Source: Prevotella sp. UBA3675 (GTDB lineage: Bacteria > Bacteroidota > Bacteroidia > Bacteroidales > Bacteroidaceae). From it: DNA of 19,615 nucleotides. A program made the translations under genes and the position numbers. The DNA lies in contig DFJI01000009.1 in assembly GCA_002372235.1 (NCBI GenBank), positions 1-19,615 of the forward strand. Reading direction: 5' to 3'. The notes below the pieces were generated by a model, which was not told where the DNA came from, did no database searches, and saw only the letters and a list, made by a program, of their open reading frames with translations. Shown in pieces: positions 1 to 7,725 of this stretch (position 1 is the stretch's first letter; every line of letters begins with the position of its first letter).

Positions 1-678
1 GATGTCCTGCGAGCGCATGTTCTCGAACCACTCGCCTCTCCAGAGCGTGAGCAGCAGGTGCTTCTTCTCGGCTGTTGACTGCAGCATGCCAGAGTCGGCC
101 AGGATGATGGCCTGATCCTCATAGCTGCCCGTGCGGCGATAGATCATGATGCCGTAGAGATGGCCCGTCTCCAGGTCTTTCTGCTGCACATACAAGTTGG
201 TGTCAGGCAGTCCGTCGTAGAAGATGCCCTCCGGAATCTCCAGCTCAGGACTGGTCTGCTTCATGGCCAGCAGCAAGCGGCCAAACGAGCGGTTGGCCTC
301 AGGGCCTATGACGTCTTGGAAATAATAGGATATGCCTGTGATGCAGATGACGATGAAGATGAGCGAGCGCATGGACTGCATCAGGGAGATGCCGGCTGCC
401 TTAATGGCCGTCAGCTCAGAGCTCTCGCCCAGATTGCCAAAAGCGATGAGTGAGGAAAGGAGAATGGCCAGCGGCAACGCCTGCGGCACAAGCATCAGGC
501 CCATATACCAAAAGAACTGCGCCAGCACGTCGAGGGTCAGTCCTTTTCCGATGAGTTCATCGACATATCGCCACAAGAACTGCATCATCAGCACGAACTG
601 GCAAATGAAGAAAGTTCCCACGAAAAGCAGTCCAAACTGCTTGCACATGAATATATCGAGTTTCTTGATGCGAAACAT
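1..678 (-). CDS. LptF/LptG family permease, N-terminal part (truncated by window edge)
   Basis: This is the first 226 codons of a permease of the LptF/LptG (YjgP/YjgQ) family. These inner-membrane subunits work with the LptB ATPase to extract lipopolysaccharide and pass it to the periplasmic Lpt bridge. Visible are a short basic N-terminus (MFRIKKLDIF), a first membrane segment at about residues 15-36, a second at about 58-81, and a third at about 105-120. Between the second and third lies the family's conserved cytoplasmic stretch SSLIAFGNLGESSELTAIKA (about 75-94). The periplasmic domain starts after residue 125 and runs off the window. The start is fixed by an in-frame TGA eleven codons upstream with no ATG in between. 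The gene is divergent from the secreted-protein gene at 858. Whether it is LptF or LptG cannot be decided from this half. Family assignment is firm. Confidence 0.9.
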   Translation of the reverse strand, partial: MFRIKKLDIFMCKQFGLLFVGTFFICQFVLMMQFLWRYVDELIGKGLTLDVLAQFFWYMGLMLVPQALPLAILLSSLIAFGNLGESSELTAIKAAGISLMQSMRSLIFIVICITGISYYFQDVIGPEANRSFGRLLLAMKQTSPELEIPEGIFYDGLPDTNLYVQQKDLETGHLYGIMIYRRTGSYEDQAIILADSGMLQSTAEKKHLLLTLWRGEWFENMRSQDI

Positions 679-710
679 TCCCGTTCCTCGTTTTTTCTTT
701 AATCAGCCTG

Positions 711-718
711 CAAAATTA
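711..718 (-). promoter_or_regulatory. Candidate -7 box for the LptF/LptG-like gene
   Basis: Read on the minus strand, positions 718-711 are TAATTTTG, which fits the Bacteroidota -7 consensus TAnnTTTG. It sits 33 bp upstream of the ATG at 678. No TTG is found at the expected distance upstream (only ATG at about 19 bp), so the -33 half is weak. Confidence 0.4.
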
Positions 719-771
719 GCAATAAATTATCAGAACGCATTACGTTTTTCAGTTTTTTAAGGTTGCAATCC

Positions 772-802
772 TTTGTAGGTCAGAGTTTTTTGTCTATTTT
801 TG
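772..802 (+). promoter_or_regulatory. Bacteroidota-type promoter for the first secreted-protein gene
   Basis: TTTG at 772-775 is followed after exactly 19 bp by TATTTTTG at 795-802, matching the Bacteroidota housekeeping promoter (TTTG, N19-21, TAnnTTTG). The implied transcript has an A-rich leader of about 45-50 nt before the ATG at 858 and no clear Shine-Dalgarno site, which is normal for the phylum. Confidence 0.75.
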
Positions 803-857
803 CAAGCAGAAACTAAACATAACAACCAAAATATTAACAAACTAAAAACTTTTCTCT

Positions 858-3452
858 ATGAAAAAACTCTTTACTTTAGCACTGCTGATGCTGGGCCTGA
901 ACTTAGGCACAGCCGACGCACAGGAAAGGAAGACTTGGGACTTCACCCAAGGCATCAGCGACGAGACCATCGCCGACCTGAAGGCCGATGCGAACTGGAC
1001 TGTCACGACGAATGATGACGGATCGTTCAAGCAGGCTAACGAAGCAACAAAGCTCTCAGGCCCCTTCATGGCTAACGGGAAACCGATTCAGGAGCTGGAA
1101 GGACTGAGCCTCGGCACTGCCGGACTGAGCAAGAACAACAATGTCATCATCTTCCCTAACAAGTTCCGACTGAACCGTAACAATTCGGAAATCATTTTCC
1201 CACAACTGAGAAACGGACAGACCATCACAATCGTGGGTCGCTCTGCCAACTCTACGGCTGAGAACCGTGGCATCAAGGCCGCCTACGACTACATGCAGCT
1301 CATCGAAGGTCCTGAGGACTGTCTCATCAAAGCATCCTTAGGCGAGGTGACCCTGAAGTGGCAGGTGGTGACCAGCGAGACAGAGCCAGTGGACATCAAG
1401 TTCAAGATGATTACTGGCGGCGTTGACTTCTCGCTGTTCATGATTGACGAAGGAGATGCCCCTGAAACCACACAGATTGCCTATCTGTATAACGGAATGG
1501 AAGAAGACCAGATGCTCAATCACATGCAGGCTAACGAGCTCTTCGTCACGACACCCATCGACGTGACCACATCGACGATTACCGCTGAGCAGCTGCAAGG
1601 CTACGACGTGACCATCGTCGGTGCCGGCATGCCTGCCGACAATGCCGCAGCCCAGGTTGTCAAGGAAGCTATGCCCTGGACGCCCGTGCTCAACCTGAAT
1701 GCCGACCTCTATACGACATGGGGCTATGGCGAGCCGATCGAGGTGCCCTCGGTCCTTGCCGTCAAGAACACGAAGGACAAGCTCTTTGCAGACATTACAT
1801 TCAACGACGCAATGGGCTTCAATGCCATCGTGCTGAATGACGATATGGCAGAGACAAAGGGACTGTTCCTGAACGAGTATTTCGCTGGCGACCCCACACC
1901 GGCAGCAACATTAAACGATACTGGTGACGGCCCCGACAACAACATTGTGGCCATCCACACACACAACATCGGCCACAACGGCTACATCTATCTGCCATAC
2001 ACTGAGAATTACACAGCCGATGGATTCACACTTTTTGACAATGCCATCAACCTGTTAAAAAAATCGAAGAGCGAGATTACCCCGGCTTCAGCACCCACCA
2101 TCAGCCGCGTGTATAAGGACAAGCTGACACTGGTCGCTATCAAGGCTCCTGCTCAGCCAAAGGCACGCGTGTTCTACACCATCGACGGTTCTGAACCCAC
2201 TACCGAGAGCACGCTCTACACCGATACCATCAAGCTGACTGAGCCCTGCACCCTGAAGGCAGCTGCCATTGCTGAAGGCTACACGCTGAGCAGCCCGGCA
2301 CAACTGGAAGTGCTCATCAAGGAACAGCCCAAGACACCTGTCATCACTGCCGAAATGAAAGGCGCTGAGACCACCATCAAGATAGCTTGCGAAAGCGAGG
2401 ATGCCGATATTTGGTACAACTTCACTGGCGAAGTAGATACGTTGAAATCTACGAAATATGTCGATACCATCGCAGTCGTTATCACCATGCCTCAGAATGT
2501 CACCGCCTTTGCAGTGGCTGGCGGCGAGGTGTTCTCTGAAGCAGCTCATCAGCGTGTTCTGGTTGAGCAGCCTCGCGTAGTAATTGACGTAGCTGCCCAT
2601 TTCAATGCTACCCAGTGGACTGCCGACAACAATCCTGCAGGTCTGGCTGTGGCCAACGGCAAGGGCATGTTCTCATGGGGTGCTTCGGCAGCTTCGATGT
2701 ACACAGGTGAGGGAACTCCTGGAACAGATCCCCAAACAGGCGATGAAATCACCATTTACACCGATGAAGACCTCCGCGAACCCGAGGTGGTGAACGAGCC
2801 GGGCGAGAATCCCGAATGGAAGCTGGTTTCGCGTGGCACATGCCTCATCTGGCAGAACCTGAGCGCACAGACCACCAACTTTGGCGACAACAGCAACTAT
2901 AACCCCCTCTACTCTACCGACGTGGATTCGCTGTTCCCCGTTACGAAGAACGACATCCAGTTCTACAAGTTCTATGAAAATGAGCCTGGCAACGGTTCAA
3001 TCGCATCTATCAACAAGTATCAGGCACCGCTCGACGTGGTGGTTCTGGCCAACATGGCCGGCGGTCCGCTGCTCGTACAGGTATCTGCCGACGAGCAGAA
3101 CTGGCAGACCATCGGAACCATTGAGAAGAATGGATACAGCCGTTTATGGAGCAAGTTCACTTGCAGCTACGACGGCACCGACGAAGTGTTCGTCCGCGTC
3201 ACGGAGGAAGCCACCTCTGCCGGTCCGAAGGTGTTCGACATCTACGTCGCCAACCAGGGCGAGAAGTCGAACGCTCTGCTCGAAGAGCTGCAACAGGAGC
3301 TGACTGGCATCCATGAGATTGCTGCCCAGCCCGCTACAACAGTTCCTGCAGGCATCTACCGCCTGAACGGTGTGCGCCTCAACAGCCTGCAGCGCGGACT
3401 GAACATCGTTGTCGGTCAGGACGGACAGGTTCGCAAGGTGATGATAAAGTAA
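858..3452 (+). CDS. Secreted multidomain protein with chitobiase-C-like repeats and a Prevotella-type C-terminal sorting tail
   Basis: An 864-residue exported protein of unknown function. A Sec signal peptide covers residues 1-21 (MKKLFTLALLMLGLNLG, then a TADA/Q cleavage site). Residues 22-203 begin with WDFT and resemble an all-beta module common in Prevotella secreted proteins. Residues about 205-400 (starting IAYLYNG) are rich in alternating strands and helices and could be a ThuA- or glutaminase-like fold; that is inference. At about 405-487 is a module of the chitobiase/beta-hexosaminidase C-terminal type, with the hallmark VFYTIDGSEPTTESTLYTD, followed by a more divergent copy to about 570. 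A C-terminal beta-rich region carries RGTCLIWQNL and GDNSNYN. The last 45 residues (IYRLNGVRLNSLQRGLNI, ending RKVMIK) resemble a type IX secretion sorting tail. No catalytic residues of a known enzyme are recognised. It is paralogous to the next gene and behind its own promoter. A surface or secreted glycan-binding role is plausible but unproven. Confidence 0.85.
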   Translation: MKKLFTLALLMLGLNLGTADAQERKTWDFTQGISDETIADLKADANWTVTTNDDGSFKQANEATKLSGPFMANGKPIQELEGLSLGTAGLSKNNNVIIFPNKFRLNRNNSEIIFPQLRNGQTITIVGRSANSTAENRGIKAAYDYMQLIEGPEDCLIKASLGEVTLKWQVVTSETEPVDIKFKMITGGVDFSLFMIDEGDAPETTQIAYLYNGMEEDQMLNHMQANELFVTTPIDVTTSTITAEQLQGYDVTIVGAGMPADNAAAQVVKEAMPWTPVLNLNADLYTTWGYGEPIEVPSVLAVKNTKDKLFADITFNDAMGFNAIVLNDDMAETKGLFLNEYFAGDPTPAATLNDTGDGPDNNIVAIHTHNIGHNGYIYLPYTENYTADGFTLFDNAINLLKKSKSEITPASAPTISRVYKDKLTLVAIKAPAQPKARVFYTIDGSEPTTESTLYTDTIKLTEPCTLKAAAIAEGYTLSSPAQLEVLIKEQPKTPVITAEMKGAETTIKIACESEDADIWYNFTGEVDTLKSTKYVDTIAVVITMPQNVTAFAVAGGEVFSEAAHQRVLVEQPRVVIDVAAHFNATQWTADNNPAGLAVANGKGMFSWGASAASMYTGEGTPGTDPQTGDEITIYTDEDLREPEVVNEPGENPEWKLVSRGTCLIWQNLSAQTTNFGDNSNYNPLYSTDVDSLFPVTKNDIQFYKFYENEPGNGSIASINKYQAPLDVVVLANMAGGPLLVQVSADEQNWQTIGTIEKNGYSRLWSKFTCSYDGTDEVFVRVTEEATSAGPKVFDIYVANQGEKSNALLEELQQELTGIHEIAAQPATTVPAGIYRLNGVRLNSLQRGLNIVVGQDGQVRKVMIK

Positions 3453-3487
3453 ACGAAAACGATTACGACACATTTTTATAAGAAAAA

Positions 3488-3521
3488 GCCGGACTTCCTT
3501 TTGGAGGTTCGGCCTTTTTTT
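3488..3521 (+). terminator. Intrinsic terminator after the first secreted-protein gene
   Basis: An 11-bp stem (3488-3498 pairing with 3503-3513, two G-T wobbles, no mismatch) closes a TTTT loop and is followed by C and a seven-T run at 3515-3521. It lies 36 bp past the TAA. The same bases contain the promoter of the next gene. Confidence 0.88.
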
Positions 3522-3530
3522 CTATCTTTG
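3500..3530 (+). promoter_or_regulatory. Bacteroidota-type promoter for the second secreted-protein gene, overlapping the terminator
   Basis: TTTG at 3500-3503 (mostly the hairpin loop) is followed after 19 bp by TATCTTTG at 3523-3530, right after the T-run. This is the same spacing as the promoter at 772-802. The implied leader to the ATG at 3603 is about 65 nt and A/T-rich. Confidence 0.75.
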
Positions 3531-3602
3531 CATCCGTAATTACATATTATTAAGACAGTTCACATACTTTTTACTAAAACTAATTTTTTAAATTCTAATC
3601 TT

Positions 3603-6320
3603 ATGAAGAAAATCTTTACTTTAGCTGCATTGCTCGTGCTGGCCATAGCGGTCAACGCACAGGGCTACCGCAAGTGGGACTTCACGAACTGGAGTGCCAC
3701 CACCGTTGAGAATCTGCAGAACGCGGCTACTGCTGGCGGCGTGACTGGCGGAACATGGTCGGACATTGAGAAATCCAACGGCACCACACCAGGTGGTGGC
3801 GTTTGCTTCTGGTCGTATGGAGACAATATCGACGCTGACGGCAACCTGGCTGTCGGCGACGCAGTGATTGCCGAGACTGAGGGACTGGTGTGGAATACCA
3901 CCTACACGAAAAAACGCTCGCTGGCCATTGCCGTGAACTATCCTTCCACCTCACTCGGTGAGTATGGCGGTCCGCAGTATTTGTGGCTTGGCGGCGGCAA
4001 TGCCAAGTCGGCCAGTGCCCGTATCTGGTGCTTCAAGATTCCTAATGTGCGCATCGGTCAGAAGATCACCATCACGGCTGAGTCGCACAAGCCCTCTGAC
4101 TCACGCGGTGTCTCACTCTTCGTAGGCGACTGCACCGACGATGCCAATCAGATAGGCGAGTCGTTCACTCCGAAGACCCTCGAATCCTATACTTGGGAAG
4201 AAGGATGGACCCTGCCTGAGGGTTACGTGGCTGAGGGAGAGACCGTAGATATCATCGTCTATAACACCAACGGCTGCCACCTCTACAGCATTGAAGTGGG
4301 CGACAACACACAGAAGTCGAGAGTTGCTTTCCTGTATAACGGAACGCTGAGCGAAGACCGTGCCTACGCACAGCTGAGCACCGACGAGCGCTTCACCGTG
4401 GAAGCCGTTGAGGCTACAGGTGCATTCACCATGGAGACCCTGACCGCTTATGATGCCATCGTCATCAGCTCGACCCTGACCAATGCCGATGCCATCGCCT
4501 CACTGAAGGCTATCCAGCCGTTCGTACCCACACTGAACCTGAACCCCGCCATCTATGCAGCATGGGGCTATGGAGCCATTGGCACCAACGAGCAGCAGTT
4601 TGCTCAGCTGGTGAACACCAACCATGCACTCTTCCGTAACCTCAATATCATTGAGAGCGAAGGTATCTCCGCTCTTCAGATTTGCAATTATGAAAGCTTC
4701 AAAGGAGTGACTCTTGCTGACTATTTTGCCAATGACGAAATTTTGGCTACCGTGATGGACAGCGAGGATGTAGCCATCCACGGCCACAACCTGTCGCACA
4801 ACGGCTACCTGTTTGTTCCCTACACACAGGAGGCACTGGCCGATGCCGCTACACCCCAGCTGCTGAACAATGCCATCTACGTGCTGGTGAACTCGAAGGC
4901 TAAGGTCACTGCTGCTGCAAAGCCCACCATCAAGCTCGACTATAAGAATCTCAACACCGACGTGACCATCACCTCTACGGCACCGATGGCCCAGATTTTC
5001 TATACGCTCGACGGCAGTGAGCCCACGGAGCAGAGCCAGCTCTACACTGAGCCCTTCAACGTGAGCACCGCTGGTGTCACCGTGAAGGCCGTGGCAAAAG
5101 GCGACGGCTATCTGCTGAGCGAAGTGGCCGAGGCAGAAGTTACGCTGAAGCAGCAGTTAGAGAAGCCGACGATTGCAGTTGAGAAAGAAGACGGACAGTC
5201 GAAGGTGACCATCACTTACGTCATGGACGGTTCTCCTTACACCATCTATTACAACTATACCGGCGATACCGACGTGGCAAAGTCGAGCCCTGTGACGGAA
5301 GAGCCCATCATCGTGACAAAGCCGATGACCATCTATGCCTTCGTCGTGGCCGATGGCTATGTGAACTCTGAGCTGGCTTCAGCCTATGTCGATGTTCAGA
5401 ACGCCAAGGTTCGCCTCGACATTGTGAAGCACATGGATGCCAATTCAGCTGACTACAACAACGGCAGCACCTCAACAGCCTACTACTTCAGCTGGGGCAA
5501 GAACAAGAGCGGAGCAAACGGTCACCCCTACTACAACCCTGATGTATTCACAGAGGAGGAGCCTACTATTGACCCTGAGACAGGTGACGAGATTCCCGGC
5601 AAGAAGATTTATACCGAACTGAACACCGAGGAGGAAGTGGATTTCCAGACTGGTTGGGCCCTTCGTTCGCGCGGTCAGATTGTGGACTGGGAGAACTTAG
5701 AGTCTGGCACCAAATATGGTGACAACAGCGGCTATAATTTCGCCACCATCGAGGACAACGATCCCGACTTCCCTGCCACAAAGGGTCTGATCAACCTGGC
5801 CGACAAGAACACCGAGCCTGCCGATGCCACATTCCCCTACAACGCCTACATCGTTTCTACTGAGAAGTTCAAGGGTCCGTTCGACGTGATTGCCTACGTG
5901 GGCAGCATCGTGAAGCCAGAAAACGAAGCCAAGCACCAGTTCGTCATCCAGACCTCGGTCGATGGCAACGCATGGGACAGCGCATGGGAGACACTGGGCG
6001 ACTCCATCCTGATTCAGAACAAACAGCGCCTCACCACAAAAGTGGTTCGCAGCTATGAAGGAACCGATGAGGTCTATGTACGCCTCTACCTCGCCAACTT
6101 CAACTCGAAGATTGGTATCTACGACATCTACATTGCCAACGCAGGCGAGAAGACGCAGGAGTTCCTGACGGGTATTGAGGAAATTGCCGCAGCACCGGCT
6201 GTGAGCGCTCAGCCCACTGAGATTTACAACATCAATGGCGTTCGCCTCAACGCGCTGCATCGCGGTCTGAACATCATGCGCAAGAGCGATGGAACCACGA
6301 GAAAAGTCATGGTGAAATAA
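3603..6320 (+). CDS. Secreted multidomain protein, paralogue of the preceding gene product
   Basis: A 905-residue exported protein with the same architecture as its upstream neighbour. The signal peptide is residues 1-19 (MKKIFTLAALLVLAIAVNA, cleavage before QG). Residues 20-235 form a longer N-terminal module again starting with WDFT. A central region at about 239-433 (starting VAFLYNG) shares LNLNP, WGYG and HGHNLSHNGYLFVPYT-type stretches with the paralogue. A chitobiase-C-like module at about 435-515 contains IFYTLDGSEPTEQSQLYTEP, with a second copy at about 520-600. The C-terminal region keeps the paralogue's pattern DPETGDEI, RGQIVDWENL and GDNSGYN. The tail (IYNINGVRLNALHRGLNIMR, ending RKVMVK) resembles a type IX secretion sorting signal. 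The N-terminal module has diverged much more than the rest. I recognise no enzyme active site. Export is well supported; the molecular role is unknown. Confidence 0.85.
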   Translation: MKKIFTLAALLVLAIAVNAQGYRKWDFTNWSATTVENLQNAATAGGVTGGTWSDIEKSNGTTPGGGVCFWSYGDNIDADGNLAVGDAVIAETEGLVWNTTYTKKRSLAIAVNYPSTSLGEYGGPQYLWLGGGNAKSASARIWCFKIPNVRIGQKITITAESHKPSDSRGVSLFVGDCTDDANQIGESFTPKTLESYTWEEGWTLPEGYVAEGETVDIIVYNTNGCHLYSIEVGDNTQKSRVAFLYNGTLSEDRAYAQLSTDERFTVEAVEATGAFTMETLTAYDAIVISSTLTNADAIASLKAIQPFVPTLNLNPAIYAAWGYGAIGTNEQQFAQLVNTNHALFRNLNIIESEGISALQICNYESFKGVTLADYFANDEILATVMDSEDVAIHGHNLSHNGYLFVPYTQEALADAATPQLLNNAIYVLVNSKAKVTAAAKPTIKLDYKNLNTDVTITSTAPMAQIFYTLDGSEPTEQSQLYTEPFNVSTAGVTVKAVAKGDGYLLSEVAEAEVTLKQQLEKPTIAVEKEDGQSKVTITYVMDGSPYTIYYNYTGDTDVAKSSPVTEEPIIVTKPMTIYAFVVADGYVNSELASAYVDVQNAKVRLDIVKHMDANSADYNNGSTSTAYYFSWGKNKSGANGHPYYNPDVFTEEEPTIDPETGDEIPGKKIYTELNTEEEVDFQTGWALRSRGQIVDWENLESGTKYGDNSGYNFATIEDNDPDFPATKGLINLADKNTEPADATFPYNAYIVSTEKFKGPFDVIAYVGSIVKPENEAKHQFVIQTSVDGNAWDSAWETLGDSILIQNKQRLTTKVVRSYEGTDEVYVRLYLANFNSKIGIYDIYIANAGEKTQEFLTGIEEIAAAPAVSAQPTEIYNINGVRLNALHRGLNIMRKSDGTTRKVMVK

Positions 6321-6346
6321 GTAAGCCTAACACTCATCTATAACTT

Positions 6347-6380
6347 CGGGCCCCAAAAGCGCAAGTACTTTTGGGGCCCG
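6347..6380 (+). terminator. Perfect 13-bp hairpin after the second secreted-protein gene (terminator without U-tract)
   Basis: CGGGCCCCAAAAG (6347-6359) pairs perfectly with CTTTTGGGGCCCG (6368-6380) around an 8-nt loop. It lies 27 bp after the TAA. Neither side is followed by a T-run, so it may stop transcription poorly, act as an mRNA 3'-end stabiliser, or structure the 5' leader of the next gene. Confidence 0.6.
6366..6373 (+). promoter_or_regulatory. Candidate -7 box for the alpha/beta hydrolase gene
   Basis: TACTTTTG at 6366-6373 fits TAnnTTTG and lies in the loop and 3' arm of the hairpin, 42 bp before the ATG at 6416. Upstream there is only a weak -33 match (TTCG at 6345-6348, 17 bp away), so the call is tentative. 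Confidence 0.35.
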
Positions 6381-6415
6381 ATATGTAATCGAGAGACACA
6401 AAAAACAATCAGATC

Positions 6416-7363
6416 ATGAAGCCATTGAGATTCTTCCTCTACCTGCTGGCAGCCATCATCGTGCTGTTTGCAGTAGCCACCGTCGGCGGCAGTTACTACA
6501 TGCTCGGCTATTCGCTGTCGCCCAATCCCGAGCGCGCCGACACGGCGGCACGCTTTGCCTGGCTCTACGAGAACTATCCGCAGACGCGCCCCTGGATAGA
6601 CAGCCTGCGGTCTGCGGGTGCCTTGCGCGACACGTTTGCGGTAATGCCCACAGGCGAACGTCACCACGCCTACATCATCAGGCACGCAGCACAGCCCGAC
6701 AGCGTCCCCGGGCAGAAGACGGCTTTCTGCATTCACGGCTGGCGCGACCAGGGCATAGGGATGTTCATGATTGCCCGGCTCTACGAGCGGATGGGCTATC
6801 AGGTGGTGGTGCCCGACCTGCACGCCCACGGGCTGAGCGAGGGCGAGGCCATCGGCATGGGGTGGCACGAGCGCAACGACGTGCTTCACTGGATGACACT
6901 GTTCAAGACCGACACCATCGTGGTGCATGGCATATCGATGGGAGCCGCCACCACGATGAACGTATCGGGCGAGCCGATGCCTGAGGGCATCAGCAGCATC
7001 AAGTTCGTGGAGGACTGCGGATATACCAGCGTGTGGGATGAGTTCAGCGACCAGTTGAAGCAGCAGTTCGGGTTGCCTGATTTTCCTCTGATGTATGCCA
7101 CGTCGCGCCTCTGTCAGCATAAGTGGGGATGGAGTTTCGGCGAAGCCTCACCGCTTAGTCAAGTAGCGAAATGCCGCTATCCCATGCTCTTCATTCATGG
7201 CGACAACGACCACTTCGTGCCTTCGTGGATGGTGCATCCGCTCTATGAAGCGAAGCCGGAGCCGAAGCAACTCTGGATAACCGCCGGCACACAGCATGCC
7301 CTTTCATATAAGGACTATCCTGAGGAGTATGAACAGAAGTTAAGGGAATTTGTGGAAAATTGA
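6416..7363 (+). CDS. Membrane-anchored alpha/beta hydrolase
   Basis: A 315-residue serine hydrolase of the alpha/beta fold, probably facing the periplasm. Residues 5-27 form an uncleaved-looking membrane anchor or long signal (FFLYLLAAIIVLFAVATVGG). The catalytic set is visible: the oxyanion-side HGW at 107-109, the nucleophile elbow HGISMG with Ser174, the acid in HGDNDHFVP (Asp265 most likely, Asp263 possible), and His294 in AGTQHA. The layout resembles the family of exported hydrolases often annotated as lysophospholipase- or peptidase-like; the substrate (ester, acyl-peptide or other) cannot be read from the sequence. It is co-directional with the two secreted-protein genes but separated from them by a strong hairpin, and convergent with the transporter operon. 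The A-rich bases before the ATG suit Bacteroidota initiation. Confidence 0.88.
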   Translation: MKPLRFFLYLLAAIIVLFAVATVGGSYYMLGYSLSPNPERADTAARFAWLYENYPQTRPWIDSLRSAGALRDTFAVMPTGERHHAYIIRHAAQPDSVPGQKTAFCIHGWRDQGIGMFMIARLYERMGYQVVVPDLHAHGLSEGEAIGMGWHERNDVLHWMTLFKTDTIVVHGISMGAATTMNVSGEPMPEGISSIKFVEDCGYTSVWDEFSDQLKQQFGLPDFPLMYATSRLCQHKWGWSFGEASPLSQVAKCRYPMLFIHGDNDHFVPSWMVHPLYEAKPEPKQLWITAGTQHALSYKDYPEEYEQKLREFVEN

Positions 7364-7426
7364 TTCCATGCGGGGCTGTCCAAACATGCGCATCGCGTCA
7401 GCCCGTCTTTTTCATCTTCTGCTTCT

Positions 7427-7500
7427 ATCTGCTCCCATCTGCTTCAGACATAAACATTTGGAAATCAATAGATTGTAAAGGGGGAGCAGATGGAGCAGAT
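7427..7500. repeat. Imperfect inverted repeat in the convergent intergenic region
   Basis: The left arm 7427-7445 (ATCTGCTCC, then CATCTGCTTC) and the right arm 7482-7500 (GGGAGCAGAT, then GGAGCAGAT) are reverse complements apart from a one-base bulge and one mismatch. Each arm is itself a double copy of ATCTGCT. The intervening 36 bp are A/T-rich. Sixty-three bases after the hydrolase stop, it could form a hairpin of about 17 bp in the hydrolase mRNA. Confidence 0.6.
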
Positions 7501-7525
7501 GTTTTAAAAATATGTATTAGTAGTG

Positions 7526-7602
7526 TTACAATGCGATTGCGCCAAAATCACACGATGAACAAGAATCCGTCATCTGATGATTTTGGCGCAATCGTATTGT
7601 AA
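7526..7602. repeat. 25-bp inverted repeat (long hairpin)
   Basis: The arms 7526-7550 and 7578-7602 are reverse complements with a single mismatch, around a 27-nt centre. The centre can pair further (GATGA 7554-7558 with TCATC 7570-7574). The right arm is the start of the 22-bp tandem array, so the left arm is effectively one array unit in the opposite orientation. No flanking target-site duplication is seen. Confidence 0.85.
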
Positions 7603-7689
7603 TCTTGGCGCAACCGTATTGTGATTTTGACGCAATCGTATCACGATCTTGGCGCAGTCATCTAGCGATGTAGGCGACATCGCGTTGTG
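7580..7689 (+). repeat. Five-copy degenerate 22-bp tandem repeat
   Basis: Units lie at 7580-7601, 7602-7623, 7624-7645, 7646-7667 and 7668-7689, each exactly 22 bp. The core is ATYTTGGCGCAA followed by TCGTATTGTG or a variant. Units 1-3 are very alike; units 4 and 5 decay progressively. No open reading frame of interest uses the array (22 is not a multiple of three). It fills the gap between the convergent hydrolase and HlyD-family genes. Confidence 0.85.
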
Positions 7690-7691
7690 GG

Positions 7692-7720
7692 GCGGGCTAA
7701 AAGTGACACGGTTTAGCCGC
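7692..7720 (-). terminator. Hairpin just past the transporter operon, weak terminator candidate
   Basis: GCTAAA (7696-7701) pairs with TTTAGC (7712-7717) and the stem continues with GCG/CGC around a bulged G. It lies 6 bp beyond the TAG of the HlyD-family gene as read on the minus strand. No T-run follows, so termination strength is doubtful. Confidence 0.35.
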
Positions 7721-7725
7721 TACCA

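Noticed and set aside
6338..7120. 260-codon open frame on the minus strand
   Set aside because: Overlaps the alpha/beta hydrolase with its full catalytic set and begins inside that gene; no signal of a second product.
7360..7602. 80-codon open frame after the hydrolase gene
   Set aside because: It runs through both inverted repeats, its composition is unlike the neighbours, and no leader or domain supports translation.
7526..7602. Insertion-sequence or MITE ends
   Set aside because: There is no transposase gene and no target-site duplication next to the arms; described only as an inverted repeat.
7580..7689. CRISPR array
   Set aside because: The 22-bp units are directly adjacent with no spacers and no cas genes are present.
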